From: Oscillatoriaceae cyanobacterium M7585_C2015_266
GTDB taxonomy: Bacteria > Cyanobacteriota > Cyanobacteriia > Cyanobacteriales > Oscillatoriaceae
NCBI GenBank assembly: GCA_015295835.1
Contig: DVEG01000020.1
Span: 186,001-250,000 of the forward strand
Length of the DNA stretch: 64,000 bases
Reading direction: 5' to 3'
Below are positions 1 to 8,936 of the stretch, piece after piece. A program made the translations under genes and the position numbers. Below the pieces are notes generated by a model, which saw nothing but the letters and a program-made list of their open reading frames with translations, had not been told where the DNA came from and ran no database searches. The first letter of the stretch is position 1, and each line of letters opens with the position of its first letter.

Positions 1-65
1 TATAATTCACCTATAATATTATGATACTTTCTGGGTTTGCCAACATCAATCTAGAGGGAGAGGCT

Positions 66-533
66 TTGAGCTTACTGAAAGTATTTGTTTACGGAACCCT
101 CAAACCCGGAGAGTGCAATTATCAGCGTTATTGTGGTGAAAGGGTTGTAGAGGCAATTCCAGCCCTGGCGCGTGGGCAGCTCTTCGCTTTGCCCCTAGGC
201 TATCCGGCTATGATCCCAGGAGACATGCCTGTATGGGGATATTTACTTTCTTTTTCTGAGCCTTCTGTTTTGCAGGCTCTCGACGAGCTAGAGGATTATG
301 ATCCCAAACGAGAAGCTCACTTGAATGAATACTATCGTTGTCAAATTGAGGTATTTCATCCGCCACTTTCAGAAACAGGGAGGATTTGGGCGGATTGCCA
401 ATCCCTTGGGTTGGCGTGGGCTTATTTGATGACTCCTGAGCGAGTTCGCTGTTTGGGAGGAGTAGCGCTCCCTTCTGGATGGTGGGGAGCCGGCAAACCG
501 CCGCGTCTGAATTTGTTTGGCTACTACGGATAA
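66..533 (+). CDS. Gamma-glutamylcyclotransferase-fold (GGCT/AIG2-like) protein
   Basis: The family signature FVYGTLKPG lies near the N-terminus, and the acidic stretch LDELEDYD in mid-protein is where GGCT proteins carry their catalytic glutamate. Some members cyclise gamma-glutamyl amines; many bacterial members have no known substrate. An in-frame ATG exists at 21, but a TATAAT at 12-17 would start transcription at about that point, and a purine-rich Shine-Dalgarno (GAGGGAGAGG) sits just before the in-frame TTG at 66. I therefore prefer the TTG, which still keeps the whole domain. The protein is about 155 residues, normal for the family, with no signal peptide or membrane segment. It converges on the anti-sigma gene. 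The fold is fairly certain; the substrate is unknown. Confidence 0.8.
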   Translation: MSLLKVFVYGTLKPGECNYQRYCGERVVEAIPALARGQLFALPLGYPAMIPGDMPVWGYLLSFSEPSVLQALDELEDYDPKREAHLNEYYRCQIEVFHPPLSETGRIWADCQSLGLAWAYLMTPERVRCLGGVALPSGWWGAGKPPRLNLFGYYG

Positions 534-555
534 GAAAAGTTGTTACTGGAGCTTT

Positions 556-1641
556 TTACTCGATAAAAAGTGCCCGACTCATAATTATTCTCTCCTGAGA
601 TGGCTGAACTGGTTTAGGAATTTCTACCACTGGGTTGTTGATGGCAATCATTAATTTTTCAGGGGTTGCCTTGGGTTGTGGGGTTGTGGCCATCTGCGGC
701 GAGAAGGAGGGTTCAGAGGTGAGTAGGGAAGATATAGCTGCGAGCGCTAGTGCTGCGGCTGCGGCGACTCCTCCCAAAATTAGCCGTAGTTTTGGCTGGC
801 GCTCAACGCGGGTTAAGACTTGCTCCACCGTTTTTTCTACTGATTGCTCTGTTGCTGGCACTGGCATGTTTTGCATTCCAGAGCGCAGGTTCAGCAGTCT
901 TTTGTACAAACCCTGTACCACGGTATCATTTTGTAGCCATTCTTCTACTTGCTTGCGCTCAGCGGCGCCTACTTCTCCATCCAGGTAAGCGCTTAGCAAT
1001 TCAAAGCGATCGCGCTGTAGAGTTACGACATTTGTCATTTCTTGAGTTTTTTCCGCATCCAAACGAGCGAAGAATTGCTCTACCGTTGTTTCTACTGGTT
1101 GGCTGATGGGAACTGGCACTTCTTTGATTGCAGTTTGCAGGTTAAGCAGCCGTGCGTACTGGCGCTGTAGGTTAGTATCAGTTGCCAGCCATTGTTCTAC
1201 TTGTTGACGCTCTTTTGCACTTACTTCCCCGTCTATGTATGCGCTTAGCAATTCATAGCGTTCTGTTGAGGGTGCTGTCACCATCGCTTCCGCCGCTTCT
1301 GCATCCAGACGGGCGAAAACTTGTGCGATTGTTTCTTCGATAGATTGCTGGGGTGGTGGCACTGGTATATTTTCCCACTCCTGACTGAGATTCAATAGAC
1401 GGGCGTATAAGCGCTGTACCTCAGGATCGCTTTTGAGCCATTCTTCTACGAGAGCGCATTCTGCCGGGTTTGCTGCTCCATCGATATAGGCACTAATCAA
1501 TTCAAAGCGCTCGCCATTTATAGTTCTCACTGCAGTTTTATATTCTTTATATTCTGTTTGATTACCCATCTTTTTATTCAGCACATCCCTCTTATTGGGA
1601 TTGTCGGTTAGGTCGTCATAGGAGTGAAATTCAGACTTCAT
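556..1641 (-). CDS. Membrane anti-sigma factor with three tandem repeats
   Basis: This 361-residue protein has three copies of a roughly 80-residue unit, starting near residues 45, 127 and 210. Each runs RFEL(I/L)SAY(I/L)DG, then ExxxVEEWL, YxRLLNL and a P-V-P loop followed by an amphipathic helix. A hydrophobic segment near residues 287-308 (GGVAAAAALALAAI) should cross the membrane, followed by a short proline-rich tail. The repeats lie on the cytoplasmic N-terminal side and resemble anti-sigma N-terminal domains, but I see no HxxxCxxC zinc site. The gene follows the ECF sigma gene by 84 bases on the same strand, as expected for a cognate pair; SigG/SapG is described in heterocystous cyanobacteria. 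I infer that it holds the sigma factor at the membrane until stress releases it. Three units rather than one is unusual. Confidence 0.8.
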   Translation of the reverse strand: MKSEFHSYDDLTDNPNKRDVLNKKMGNQTEYKEYKTAVRTINGERFELISAYIDGAANPAECALVEEWLKSDPEVQRLYARLLNLSQEWENIPVPPPQQSIEETIAQVFARLDAEAAEAMVTAPSTERYELLSAYIDGEVSAKERQQVEQWLATDTNLQRQYARLLNLQTAIKEVPVPISQPVETTVEQFFARLDAEKTQEMTNVVTLQRDRFELLSAYLDGEVGAAERKQVEEWLQNDTVVQGLYKRLLNLRSGMQNMPVPATEQSVEKTVEQVLTRVERQPKLRLILGGVAAAAALALAAISSLLTSEPSFSPQMATTPQPKATPEKLMIAINNPVVEIPKPVQPSQERIIMSRALFIE

Positions 1642-1725
1642 GGCTACACCACCACCAACTTAAATTGTGTGAGGCACCAATATAAACTAAAAAAATTTTA
1701 TTTTAATTTAGTATTTTCCGGAAGT

Positions 1726-2385
1726 TTATCGGTCATCCAGATATTTTTGCAATTGAAATTGAAGGCGCTGACGGGCTCTTGCGATTCTCGATTTCACCGT
1801 TCCCAGAGAAACGCCTGTGATTTCGGCGATTTCTTCGTATGCCATGCCTTCGATTTCTCGCAACACGATGGTGGTGCGGAATACTTCTGGCAAATCTTTG
1901 ATCGCTTCTCGCAGGCGCTCGTAAAACTCTGCGGTTGTCAAGTTTTCTTCTGGTCCTGGCTCTTCTGAGGCAATCTCCCAGTCCATTTCCCCATCATCCA
2001 TCATTCGGGGAGCGTCCAGTGACAGGGGATCTTGTACTCGCTTGCGCTTGCGTAGTTCATCGTAAAATAGGTTTGTGGCAATGCGGCTAAGCCATCCCCT
2101 AAATTTTACTGGCTCGTTTAGCCGCTTGATATTGCGGTAAACTCGAATCCAGACTTCTTGTGCCAAATCTGCCCTATCCTGCCAGTCTGGAGCTAGGTGA
2201 TACAATACTTTTTCGACGTGGGGCTGATACCGACGCAATAGCTCTGCAAATGCAGCCCTGTCTGGTTGTACTCCTTCCTGACACCGCAGTACAAGATCGT
2301 AATTAGAAAGTTTTTCTGCTGGAAGTTGCACTGGAGGAATTGTTGCCTTTGCCGGTAACCCAGATAATGGAATAGAGTGACTCAT
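1726..2385 (-). CDS. sigG: ECF-type RNA polymerase sigma factor (SigG-like)
   Basis: This is a two-domain sigma-70 family protein of 219 residues. Region 2 (about residues 77-120) contains LAQEVWIRVYRNI and FRGWLSRIATNLFYDELRK, which bind core polymerase and the -10 element. Region 4 (about 155-212) contains LPEVFRTTIVLREIEG and the helix-turn-helix SLGTVKSRIARAR for -35 recognition. Regions 1 and 3 are absent, as in ECF factors. An acidic linker (DDGEMDWEIASEEPGPEE) joins the two domains. The next gene downstream encodes a membrane anti-sigma protein, so activity is probably controlled by sequestration. The SigG assignment rests on length, linker and neighbour rather than on a search. Confidence 0.88.
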   Translation of the reverse strand: MSHSIPLSGLPAKATIPPVQLPAEKLSNYDLVLRCQEGVQPDRAAFAELLRRYQPHVEKVLYHLAPDWQDRADLAQEVWIRVYRNIKRLNEPVKFRGWLSRIATNLFYDELRKRKRVQDPLSLDAPRMMDDGEMDWEIASEEPGPEENLTTAEFYERLREAIKDLPEVFRTTIVLREIEGMAYEEIAEITGVSLGTVKSRIARARQRLQFQLQKYLDDR

Positions 2386-2510
2386 GGGCCGAATTGGCTT
2401 TATAGTATTCCACTGCTTTTGACGCTCTTTTTTTTGGTAAGTTCCTCATTAATGAGGGTGCGATCGCTTTTACCAATTTATTAAGCTCTTATAAAAAATC
2501 ATACGTCATC

Positions 2511-2999
2511 TTAGCATTTTTGTTGACAATTGCCGATGCTCACCCAACTACTAGAACCATCTTCCGCATATTCTTTTTTCCAAATTGGTGCCTTATGTTT
2601 AAGAGTATCTATTGCGTACCGACACGCCTCAAAGGCTTCAGCGCGGTGAGGACAGCCTACAGCCACTAAGACACTAATTTCTCCTACTTGCAGGCGACCT
2701 ATACGGTGGTGAATTACTACCCGATTTACATCTGGCCAATATGTGCGGATTTCAGAGGCTATTTGCGCAAACACCCGCATAGCCATTGGTTCATAAGCTT
2801 GATATTCCAGTGCTACCACAGGTAATCCGTTAGTTTGATTGCGAACTGTACCGCTCATCACGACAACAGCGCCATTAGCGGGATCATCTGCTAGTTTGTA
2901 AATTTCTTCTAATGATAAAGGGGCAAAGCTAATGGCAAAGCTATCTTTGGGATGGGGTTGTATGGATGCGGTGAATAATGTTGCGGTTGCCGCTTTCAT
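2511..2999 (-). CDS. moaE: Molybdopterin synthase catalytic subunit MoaE
   Basis: MoaE is the large subunit of molybdopterin synthase. With the thiocarboxylated MoaD it puts two sulfurs onto precursor Z to make molybdopterin. The 162-residue product shows the family motifs SGTVRNQTNG, LEYQAYEPMA, HHRIGRLQVGE and the lysine-rich active-site segment TLKHKAPIWKKE. There is no moaD beside it, so other cofactor genes lie elsewhere. The obvious client in this window is NarB at 60-62 kb, which needs the molybdenum cofactor. The first 15 residues are outside the conserved domain, so the true start may be slightly downstream. Confidence 0.93.
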   Translation of the reverse strand: MKAATATLFTASIQPHPKDSFAISFAPLSLEEIYKLADDPANGAVVVMSGTVRNQTNGLPVVALEYQAYEPMAMRVFAQIASEIRTYWPDVNRVVIHHRIGRLQVGEISVLVAVGCPHRAEAFEACRYAIDTLKHKAPIWKKEYAEDGSSSWVSIGNCQQKC

Positions 3000-3091
3000 A
3001 TTTTATGATTTCAAGGTTAAACGCCTCAATTCTGAGATTAATAAAATCAGTATAAAGCAGTATAAAGCGATCGCTTTTTTTTCTGCTAGGA

Positions 3092-4084
3092 TCAAGCCTT
3101 ACTGCTGCCCATAAGGTATAGCAGAGCCATACGCACAGCAACACCGCTTGTAACTTGCTGGGAAATTAAACTAAATTCCGGGTCGTCCATGAGATCAGAA
3201 GCAATTTCTACACCACGGTTAACTGGTCCTGGGTGTAGGACTTTAACATTAGGCTTGCAAAGTTTAAGACGCTCCCTCGTAATTCCGTAGCGCTGGTGAT
3301 ACTCCCGCCAACTGGGCAGCAAGTGATTTTCCATGCGTTCTTTTTGCAGGCGCAGCGTCATTACAAAATCGGCATCTTCCAGAGCTGGTTCAACTAACCA
3401 GTGTAAAAACAGTTTGCCTGCCCGGTTGCTCCCCATTTCGGCAAAAAACTGGGGCAGTAGGGTAGGAGGTGCGGCGAGGTGGACTTCGGCAGCGCTTGCC
3501 GTCAGGCTCCAGATATTTGAGCGCGCCACTCGCGAGTGGAGAATATCGCCAACGATGGCAATTTTTTTGCCCTTGAGCAGTTCGATACGGGGCTTTTCGG
3601 GATCCAATATACAGGTAATCGTAAACAAATCGAGCAGAGCTTGAGAAGGATGTTCGTGCTGCCCGTCACCGGCGTTGAGAACGCCGACGCGTGCACCTAT
3701 GCGATCCATTTCGGCAGCGATCGCTTCTGGCACACCCGCTTGCTGATGGCGGATTACCATCATATCGGTTCCCATTGCCAAATAAGTTTTAGCCGTATCC
3801 AGAATAGTTTCTCCCTTAGTCAGAGAAGACGTTCCTGGAGTAAAATTAAGAGTGTCTGCACTCAAACGTTTCGCCGCCAGTTCAAAACTGCTACGGGTGC
3901 GGGTAGAAGGTTCAAAAAATAAATTTGCCACCAATTGCCCCTGCAAAGTAGGCACTTTTTTCAGGCGTCGGGAAAGTACTTCTCGAAAACTAGCAGCTGT
4001 CTGTAGGATTGTATCGTATTCTTCTGGCATGAAATCAGCCAGAGATAGTACGTGGTGGCGTTTCCAAGTCATCGTAGCCATCAA
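3092..4084 (-). CDS. pyrB: Aspartate carbamoyltransferase catalytic subunit
   Basis: PyrB condenses carbamoyl phosphate with aspartate, the committed step of pyrimidine synthesis. Diagnostic motifs are the carbamoyl-phosphate loop [18 protein letters not shown], then [31 protein letters not shown] and the C-terminal [15 protein letters not shown]. At 330 residues it is of usual size. The start offers several close ATGs (MMATMTW), and I kept the first. No regulatory pyrI gene is adjacent, as is common in cyanobacteria. moaE lies 92 bases downstream on the same strand and could be co-transcribed, though the two pathways are unrelated. Confidence 0.96.
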   Translation of the reverse strand: MMATMTWKRHHVLSLADFMPEEYDTILQTAASFREVLSRRLKKVPTLQGQLVANLFFEPSTRTRSSFELAAKRLSADTLNFTPGTSSLTKGETILDTAKTYLAMGTDMMVIRHQQAGVPEAIAAEMDRIGARVGVLNAGDGQHEHPSQALLDLFTITCILDPEKPRIELLKGKKIAIVGDILHSRVARSNIWSLTASAAEVHLAAPPTLLPQFFAEMGSNRAGKLFLHWLVEPALEDADFVMTLRLQKERMENHLLPSWREYHQRYGITRERLKLCKPNVKVLHPGPVNRGVEIASDLMDDPEFSLISQQVTSGVAVRMALLYLMGSSKA

Positions 4085-4329
4085 AGTATGGGGTTTAGGG
4101 GAGAAAAAGCTTCAGGAGAGTTTTGAATTATATTTTTTTTCAGTTAAAGGTCTATTTTTCTTACTTAAAATACCATTAAACTTGCTAGATAAAGAGACGC
4201 TAATTTATATCCTACACATGTGGGGCGGAATGCACAATTCTTACCGGCAAATAAGATTAGCTATTAGCCAGTAGGAGCCGTTGGCAAGGCCATTGGCCAA
4301 CAAATACTTATCCTTGAGAAAGAAGAAAT

Positions 4330-4887
4330 ATGAATGCCAGTCGAGATAATCTCTATTTAGCGAGCGCTATCCTGATTCTCGTTGGCGGGTTAAGCAGTTG
4401 CGGCGTGCCCAACATCAAAGGTAGCAGCGAAAATTCGCCTCCACCTGCTGCTGTCTCAAATACAGTCACTCCCACAGCACAGCCTTCTGAGAAAATTCCC
4501 AAATCAACTGCTACTATTGTTAACGCCGCTAAAAATACCGTAAGCGTTACTATTTACGAAGTAGATAGTCAATGCAATGAGTTAATTCCAAAAAAAGTAG
4601 TGGTTCCTGCAAACAACTCGCTACACGCTGCCGTGGGTAAAGTGTTAGAAGCGTATGATACAAAGGATTTTGACATGGCGGGGTAAGAGGTGAGAGTTGC
4701 TGCCAAAACAGGTGTGGCGACAGTTGAAATGCGGCTTTCTCCCAATTCTAAGCGGCAGTTTGTCTCTCTGTCTAGCTGTGAACAGTTCGGGTTATTTGGT
4801 AGTTTGCGGAAAACTCTCACCAGCAATCCAGCGTGGAAAATTAAAGAGGTTCGCTTCAGTGAGGGCGGTAAAGAAATAGAACTTTAA
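4330..4887 (+). pseudogene. GerMN-domain lipoprotein gene split by an in-frame TAA
   Basis: Two reading frames at 4330-4686 and 4690-4887 lie in the same frame and are separated only by a TAA at 4684-4686. Read through, they give one protein of about 185 codons. It has a lipoprotein-type signal with cysteine in the context LSSCG, a proline/threonine-rich linker, and a C-terminal domain resembling cyanobacterial GerMN ('sporulation/spore germination') proteins (VDSQCNELIPKKVVVP ... VATVEMRLSPNSKRQF ... WKIKEVRFSEGG). The stop falls in the middle of that domain, where a tyrosine codon would be natural (MAG-stop-EVRV), so a single TAT/TAC to TAA change is likely. Both halves still look protein-like, so the mutation is recent, a sequencing error, or read through. 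The family assignment is from memory. Confidence 0.75.
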
Positions 4888-5501
4888 AATATGGAAACGG
4901 CGGGAGAATTGGCGAGATACCACCGCCACGGTTTTTCAGTGCCAGCAGATAAGCCAATCCGCGTTGTTTGCACTAATGCGATCGCCTTGTTATTTAAATC
5001 CTGCTGAAATTGAGAACTGCGATGCTCCAACCACAGCGATTTGCCGGGGTGCAAGTCTTGCCCGTTTAAACTCAAGTCAATTTGCAGGGCACGGCAGAGC
5101 TTGCCTGGACCTGCAGCGATACGATGTGGTTTCGCTACCTGACGCGGCTCGCTCCCAGGCGGTATTGATTGCAATTGTACAGCGCGAATCAGCACGGCAC
5201 TGCCCACACCTTCTTTATCCGTAACAATATTCAGGCAGTGATACATTCCGTAGATTAGATAAACGTAAATTGTGCCGGAGCGCCCGAACATGGCGGCATT
5301 ACGCGCCGTGCGTTTTCGGTAAGCATGGCAGGCGGGATCGTCAGGAGCGTAGGCTTCAGTTTCTACTATCAGCCCCCGGATGATTTGCCCATCGGGAAGC
5401 CGGCGCACTAGAGTACAGCCAATTAAGTCTGGCGCAACTTCAGTAGATAAACGCGCCAGCCAGGCTGGTTGTACGCTTTGCTGACTTGCTATTGATTTCA
5501 T
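4884..5501 (-). CDS. mpg: DNA-3-methyladenine glycosylase (AAG/MPG family)
   Basis: This 205-residue protein belongs to the AAG/MPG family, which removes alkylated purines such as 3-methyladenine and hypoxanthine at the start of base excision repair. Visible motifs are the N-terminal LIGCTLVRRL, the catalytic-region IVETEAY, and RTARNAAMFGRSGTIYVYLIYGMYHCLN, which carries the DNA-intercalating Tyr-Gly region. Further on are AVLIRAVQ and AAGPGKLCRAL. Length and motif order are normal. The gene ends tail-to-tail with the split lipoprotein gene, overlapping it by four bases. No partner repair gene is adjacent. Confidence 0.93.
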   Translation of the reverse strand: MKSIASQQSVQPAWLARLSTEVAPDLIGCTLVRRLPDGQIIRGLIVETEAYAPDDPACHAYRKRTARNAAMFGRSGTIYVYLIYGMYHCLNIVTDKEGVGSAVLIRAVQLQSIPPGSEPRQVAKPHRIAAGPGKLCRALQIDLSLNGQDLHPGKSLWLEHRSSQFQQDLNNKAIALVQTTRIGLSAGTEKPWRWYLANSPAVSIF

Positions 5502-5630
5502 AAAATTTTTTATTTATTTTTTTGTCGGTTTTTACTGTGAAGTAATGCTATAATATTATTGTTTGAATATGCGATTACTTTCGCAGTAATTTCCTATTCA
5601 GGATTGACAAGCAAAATTTAGGAGAAAATT

Positions 5631-5753
5631 ATGGATGTCAAGATGATTTTTGTGGTATTAACTGCTATTTTTATAGTGGCTAGTTTGTTTTTTGGTACAC
5701 AGAACGGTTTTTATGATACCGACAACTATCACGGCAATGGCTCAGCTCATTAA
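5631..5753 (+). CDS. 40-residue single-span membrane protein (NdhP-like candidate)
   Basis: This short frame starts at an ATG six bases after a clean Shine-Dalgarno (AGGAG at 5620-5624), and a TATAAT lies at 5549-5554. The product is one hydrophobic helix (residues 5-21, IFVVLTAIFIVASLFFG) with a short polar C-terminus ending YDTDNYHGNGSAH. Size and layout match the small subunits of photosynthetic membrane complexes. From memory it is closest to the NDH-1 subunit NdhP, but I cannot confirm that. The gene stands alone between convergent neighbours and is followed by a GC hairpin. I am confident it is real and unsure of its name. Confidence 0.7.
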   Translation: MDVKMIFVVLTAIFIVASLFFGTQNGFYDTDNYHGNGSAH

Positions 5754-5787
5754 ATTTTATTTTCCTTAATTTTACAAGCAATAGTAA

Positions 5788-5807
5788 CCGCAGGTTCGCT
5801 CCTGCGG
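5788..5807 (+). terminator. GC-rich hairpin after the 40-residue gene
   Basis: A 7-bp perfect stem (CCGCAGG / CCTGCGG) with a 6-base loop lies 34 bases after the small membrane-protein stop. No clear T-run follows, so it may be an RNA-stabilising hairpin rather than an intrinsic terminator. Confidence 0.4.
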
Positions 5808-5878
5808 CTATATTGATATAATAGGCAAGCTACGACGCCACGGAAGGATAAAAGAATTGCTAAAATAATATAAAGTAG

Positions 5879-7027
5879 TCAAGCGCTCGCTTTTTTATCA
5901 TTTCCAACCTCCCCACCAGTCAAAAACGCCTCGAGATCCGGCACGTCTACCCAGCATCCTGTTTGATTGGATTGGTGGGTTAAATCCATTAATAATTGTG
6001 AGTAAACCCCTTCCTTGAGGGTAGGAACTAACGCTTTGCCGGCATCAATTCCTTTTACCCAATTATCGATAACGCGAATGATGGGGGCAATGCGCCCGTC
6101 TGGATAAACGCGTGGGAATTGCAGACGTTCTGGTATTTTTAATTCTGCTAAAGCTTCTCCTTTCTGAGAACCCCAGATGCGAAATCCATGAACGTAATCT
6201 TGCTGATTGTCGTTTCCTAAAATTAACGTGCCGCGCTCGCCATATACTTCTACCCAGTGTCCGCGCCCTTGATAAGTTACCGAACTCAAGCAAACCTGAC
6301 AGGGGATTTTTCCTTCTAATTCTAACATTAACGTACAGGTATCATCTGCATCGACGGGTTTTAATTTTCCTCCTTCAGCGGGATCAGGTCTTTCAGGGAT
6401 TGTATTAATCAAACGGGCAGAAAGTCGGCGAATCCTTCCAAATAACCAACTAATATAATCGAAAACATGGGAGCCGATTGCTCCGAGAACACCGCCGCCT
6501 TTATCTTTTTGCGAGTACCAATTCCAAGGGCGAGAGGCATCGGCGCGACTGGATACCAGCCAATCGATTTTTATCAGACGTTTGTTGCCGCAGTAGCCGT
6601 CAGCCAGCAGTTCGGCGAATCGCTGCCATGCGGGGATAAAGCGAAATTCAAAGTCCACGGTTGCGATCGCTCCTGAAGTAGCAGCGATTTGATAAAGTTC
6701 CCGCGCCTCATTTGCGTTGAGAGCTGTAGGTTTTTCTAGCAATAGGTGTTTGCCTGCTTTTAGCACCTGTTTTGCCATTTCATAGTGTAAAAATGGCGGC
6801 GTAGAAATACTTACGGCATGGACATCGGGAAGAGAGATAATCTCAGAGAGAGTATTGCAAGCGTATGGGATATTGTGACTAGCAGCGATCGCCTTAGCTA
6901 AATCTAATTCCCGGTGATAAATAGCGACTGGACGAGTGCGAGGGTGTTCGACGAGAGCCGGCAGGTGAACTTTTTGACCAAACCCCGTGCCTACGATTGC
7001 TACCCCAATCTCTGAAAACAGCGACAT
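5879..7027 (-). CDS. Gfo/Idh/MocA-family NAD(P)-dependent oxidoreductase
   Basis: The N-terminal Rossmann fold has the dinucleotide loop IVGTGFGQKVHLPAL, and the family's catalytic EKP motif appears in LLLEKPTALNA (about residues 97-107). The C-terminal half (RFIPAWQRFAELL ... GGGVLGAIGSHVFDYISWLFG) is the GFO/IDH/MocA alpha/beta domain that binds the sugar-like substrate. At 382 residues it is of usual size. The family oxidises or reduces sugars, inositols and related polyols, and the substrate cannot be read from the sequence. Neighbours give no pathway clue. Confidence 0.88.
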   Translation of the reverse strand: MSLFSEIGVAIVGTGFGQKVHLPALVEHPRTRPVAIYHRELDLAKAIAASHNIPYACNTLSEIISLPDVHAVSISTPPFLHYEMAKQVLKAGKHLLLEKPTALNANEARELYQIAATSGAIATVDFEFRFIPAWQRFAELLADGYCGNKRLIKIDWLVSSRADASRPWNWYSQKDKGGGVLGAIGSHVFDYISWLFGRIRRLSARLINTIPERPDPAEGGKLKPVDADDTCTLMLELEGKIPCQVCLSSVTYQGRGHWVEVYGERGTLILGNDNQQDYVHGFRIWGSQKGEALAELKIPERLQFPRVYPDGRIAPIIRVIDNWVKGIDAGKALVPTLKEGVYSQLLMDLTHQSNQTGCWVDVPDLEAFLTGGEVGNDKKASA

Positions 7028-7070
7028 AATCTAATTTTATATTTTTTAGATTATTTCATTTGCTCTTCTA

Positions 7071-7601
7071 TTATTTCACGAATCGTAAAATATTAGGGTA
7101 GCGATAATTTTCACCCTTTCTCACTTTCAAAGCGGCTGTGATTACCAGGGCTGCATCGACAATCCCACTTAGGGGTATTATAATCGTCATTGGTGTTAAT
7201 GCCATCCGGAGTACATCTATAATTGTCTTCATGCGTTCTGCATCGGGAGATGCTAAAATTGGAAGCATTGCAATTAAAAAACCTCCTAAAATGTATATTA
7301 AAGCTAGAGCCAGCGTGTAGAGAAAAAGTGAAATTTGAAAATTGAGAGACTCTTTAGCTTGGGCATCTATAAAAGGGTGCTGATTTTTCTTCAGCCGCCA
7401 GATTACCAGCGGTCCCAAAATGTAAGTAAAGGGAAGTATTAAGATTAGAGGGATGCCAGTAAACCACAGCCCGATAAGGGGGAGCCATGCTAGAGAAGAA
7501 ATATGACAGATTGTTCCCCAGAAGCGAGTTTTTGTAGTTGTAGTGTCATCTCCATCTACTATTATTCCCCAGAAAGCCTTTTTGGTGTCATTCCCATCCA
7601 T
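7071..7601 (-). CDS. DUF4870-type integral membrane protein
   Basis: This 176-residue protein has a short polar N-terminus followed by several hydrophobic segments. The order WLPLIGLWFTGIPLILIL, then PLVIWRLKKNQHPFIDAQAKESLNFQISL is characteristic of DUF4870 (Tic20-like fold): a loop with H-P-x-x-x-x-x-A-K-E-x-x-N-F-Q-x-S between two membrane helices. No biochemical role is established for the family. It lies 43 bases upstream of the oxidoreductase gene on the same strand, so co-transcription is possible. The first 30 residues are not part of the domain and the start may lie further in. Confidence 0.78.
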   Translation of the reverse strand: MDGNDTKKAFWGIIVDGDDTTTTKTRFWGTICHISSLAWLPLIGLWFTGIPLILILPFTYILGPLVIWRLKKNQHPFIDAQAKESLNFQISLFLYTLALALIYILGGFLIAMLPILASPDAERMKTIIDVLRMALTPMTIIIPLSGIVDAALVITAALKVRKGENYRYPNILRFVK

Positions 7602-7645
7602 TGACGTTTCTCCAGCTTAGGCGAATTTGGCCAATGATAAACAGA

Positions 7646-7665
7646 AGAGACGCCCCTGCGTCTCT
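7646..7665 (-). terminator. Hairpin AGAGACGC/GCGTCTCT between gshB and the DUF4870 gene
   Basis: An 8-bp perfect stem with a 4-base loop (CCCT) lies 130 bases after the gshB stop. The GAGACGC core is of the type that recurs as small dispersed palindromes in cyanobacterial spacers. It may help end the gshB transcript, but there is no strong T-run on that strand. Confidence 0.35.
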
Positions 7666-7795
7666 AGAGCTTTTTAAGTTGTAACTTATTTCAATATTGA
7701 ATTAGGGATTAAGTAACGCCAGAGCAGGAATCCTTGACATGTGCCGCCGATTATTTCAGCGTGCTGGAGGTGCCGCATTCAGGAAAGAGCAGAGA

Positions 7796-8782
7796 TTATC
7801 TTCTTTTTTTGCCTTTAACTTGTCTAACAGCTTCCACCCATTCAATCACCTGATGCCCTAGGCGGGTATTTTCTAATCGATCAATTTCGCGAACGCCGGT
7901 GGGGCTGGTGACGTTGATTTCGGTGAGGTAGCCGCCAATAACGTCAATGCCCACAAATACCAAACCATCCTCCCGCAGTTTGGGAGCGAGTTTGGCGCAA
8001 ATCAAGTGTTCTTTTTCGGTAATTTCTGTTTTGGCCACTTTTCCACCGACAGCCATATTATTGCGGAATTCGTTACCAGAGGGCAGCCGATTCACTGCCC
8101 CAATGGGTTTGCCGTTGAGCAAGATGATGCGCTTGTCTCCCTGTTTTGCTTCTGGCAGGTAGGTTTGAACCATGACGGGGGTTTTGCCGCCAGCGGTACT
8201 GATTTCAATGAGGGAGTTGAAATTGGGATCTTTCGGCTGTACGAAAAGCACCCCTTCGCCTGCTTTGCCGCCTAGAGGTTTGATGATAGCTGCCCCTTTG
8301 TGTTCGACAAATTGTCGAATAACAGATTTGTCGGAACTGACGATAGTTTCGGGAATGACTTTGGTAAACTGTAGGGCATACATTTTCTCGTTAGCTGCCC
8401 GTAGCCCTCGCGGGGAATTAATGACTAGGGTTTGGGTGGGATCGATGTAGTCGAGAATGTAGGTAGCGTAAAGGTAGGAAGTGTTGACTGGGGGATCGAC
8501 ACGCATGAAAACTGCGTCCATTTCCTCAAGGGGGCACAAAATGCGCTCGCCCATCTCGTACCAAGAGGGAGCTTTCACCCATCCCCCTTCCACCAATTCC
8601 ACGGGAGTGAGCTTAACCTGTTCGAGTACAGCCCAAGCCTTGCTATCAACGACGTTCAGGTACTTCGTTTGCGTCACCCAAACCTCATGTCCTAGCGCTT
8701 GAGCGGATTCCATAAGTGCTACACTGGTATCGTGGGCTGGATCTAGCCCTTTGAGCGGATCAATGATAAATGCAAATTTCAC
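7796..8782 (-). CDS. gshB: Glutathione synthase
   Basis: GshB joins gamma-glutamylcysteine to glycine using ATP. The 328-residue protein has the prokaryotic GshB N-domain (FIIDPLKGLDPAHDTSVALM) and an ATP-grasp fold. Motifs include VMRVDPPVNTSYLYATYILD, the glycine-rich IIKPLGGKAGEGVLF, LPEAKQGDKRIILLNG and the metal-binding C-terminus DVIGGYLTEINVTSPTG. grxC lies 154 bases upstream on the same strand, an arrangement widespread in cyanobacteria that links synthesis of glutathione to a glutathione-dependent redoxin. Confidence 0.96.
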   Translation of the reverse strand: MKFAFIIDPLKGLDPAHDTSVALMESAQALGHEVWVTQTKYLNVVDSKAWAVLEQVKLTPVELVEGGWVKAPSWYEMGERILCPLEEMDAVFMRVDPPVNTSYLYATYILDYIDPTQTLVINSPRGLRAANEKMYALQFTKVIPETIVSSDKSVIRQFVEHKGAAIIKPLGGKAGEGVLFVQPKDPNFNSLIEISTAGGKTPVMVQTYLPEAKQGDKRIILLNGKPIGAVNRLPSGNEFRNNMAVGGKVAKTEITEKEHLICAKLAPKLREDGLVFVGIDVIGGYLTEINVTSPTGVREIDRLENTRLGHQVIEWVEAVRQVKGKKRR

Positions 8783-8936
8783 GCCTAGTCTCCCTTCAAT
8801 CGTGCCAAAAAGCGTGCAATCTTTCCCAAGCCATTAAACCGCTAATTTAATTAAAGCAGGGGATTTCCTCATCGGAACCAAGCAACAAGGGGCTATGAGT
8901 GCCGGTTTTAGGAAATGCCACAGAATGGCAATATCG

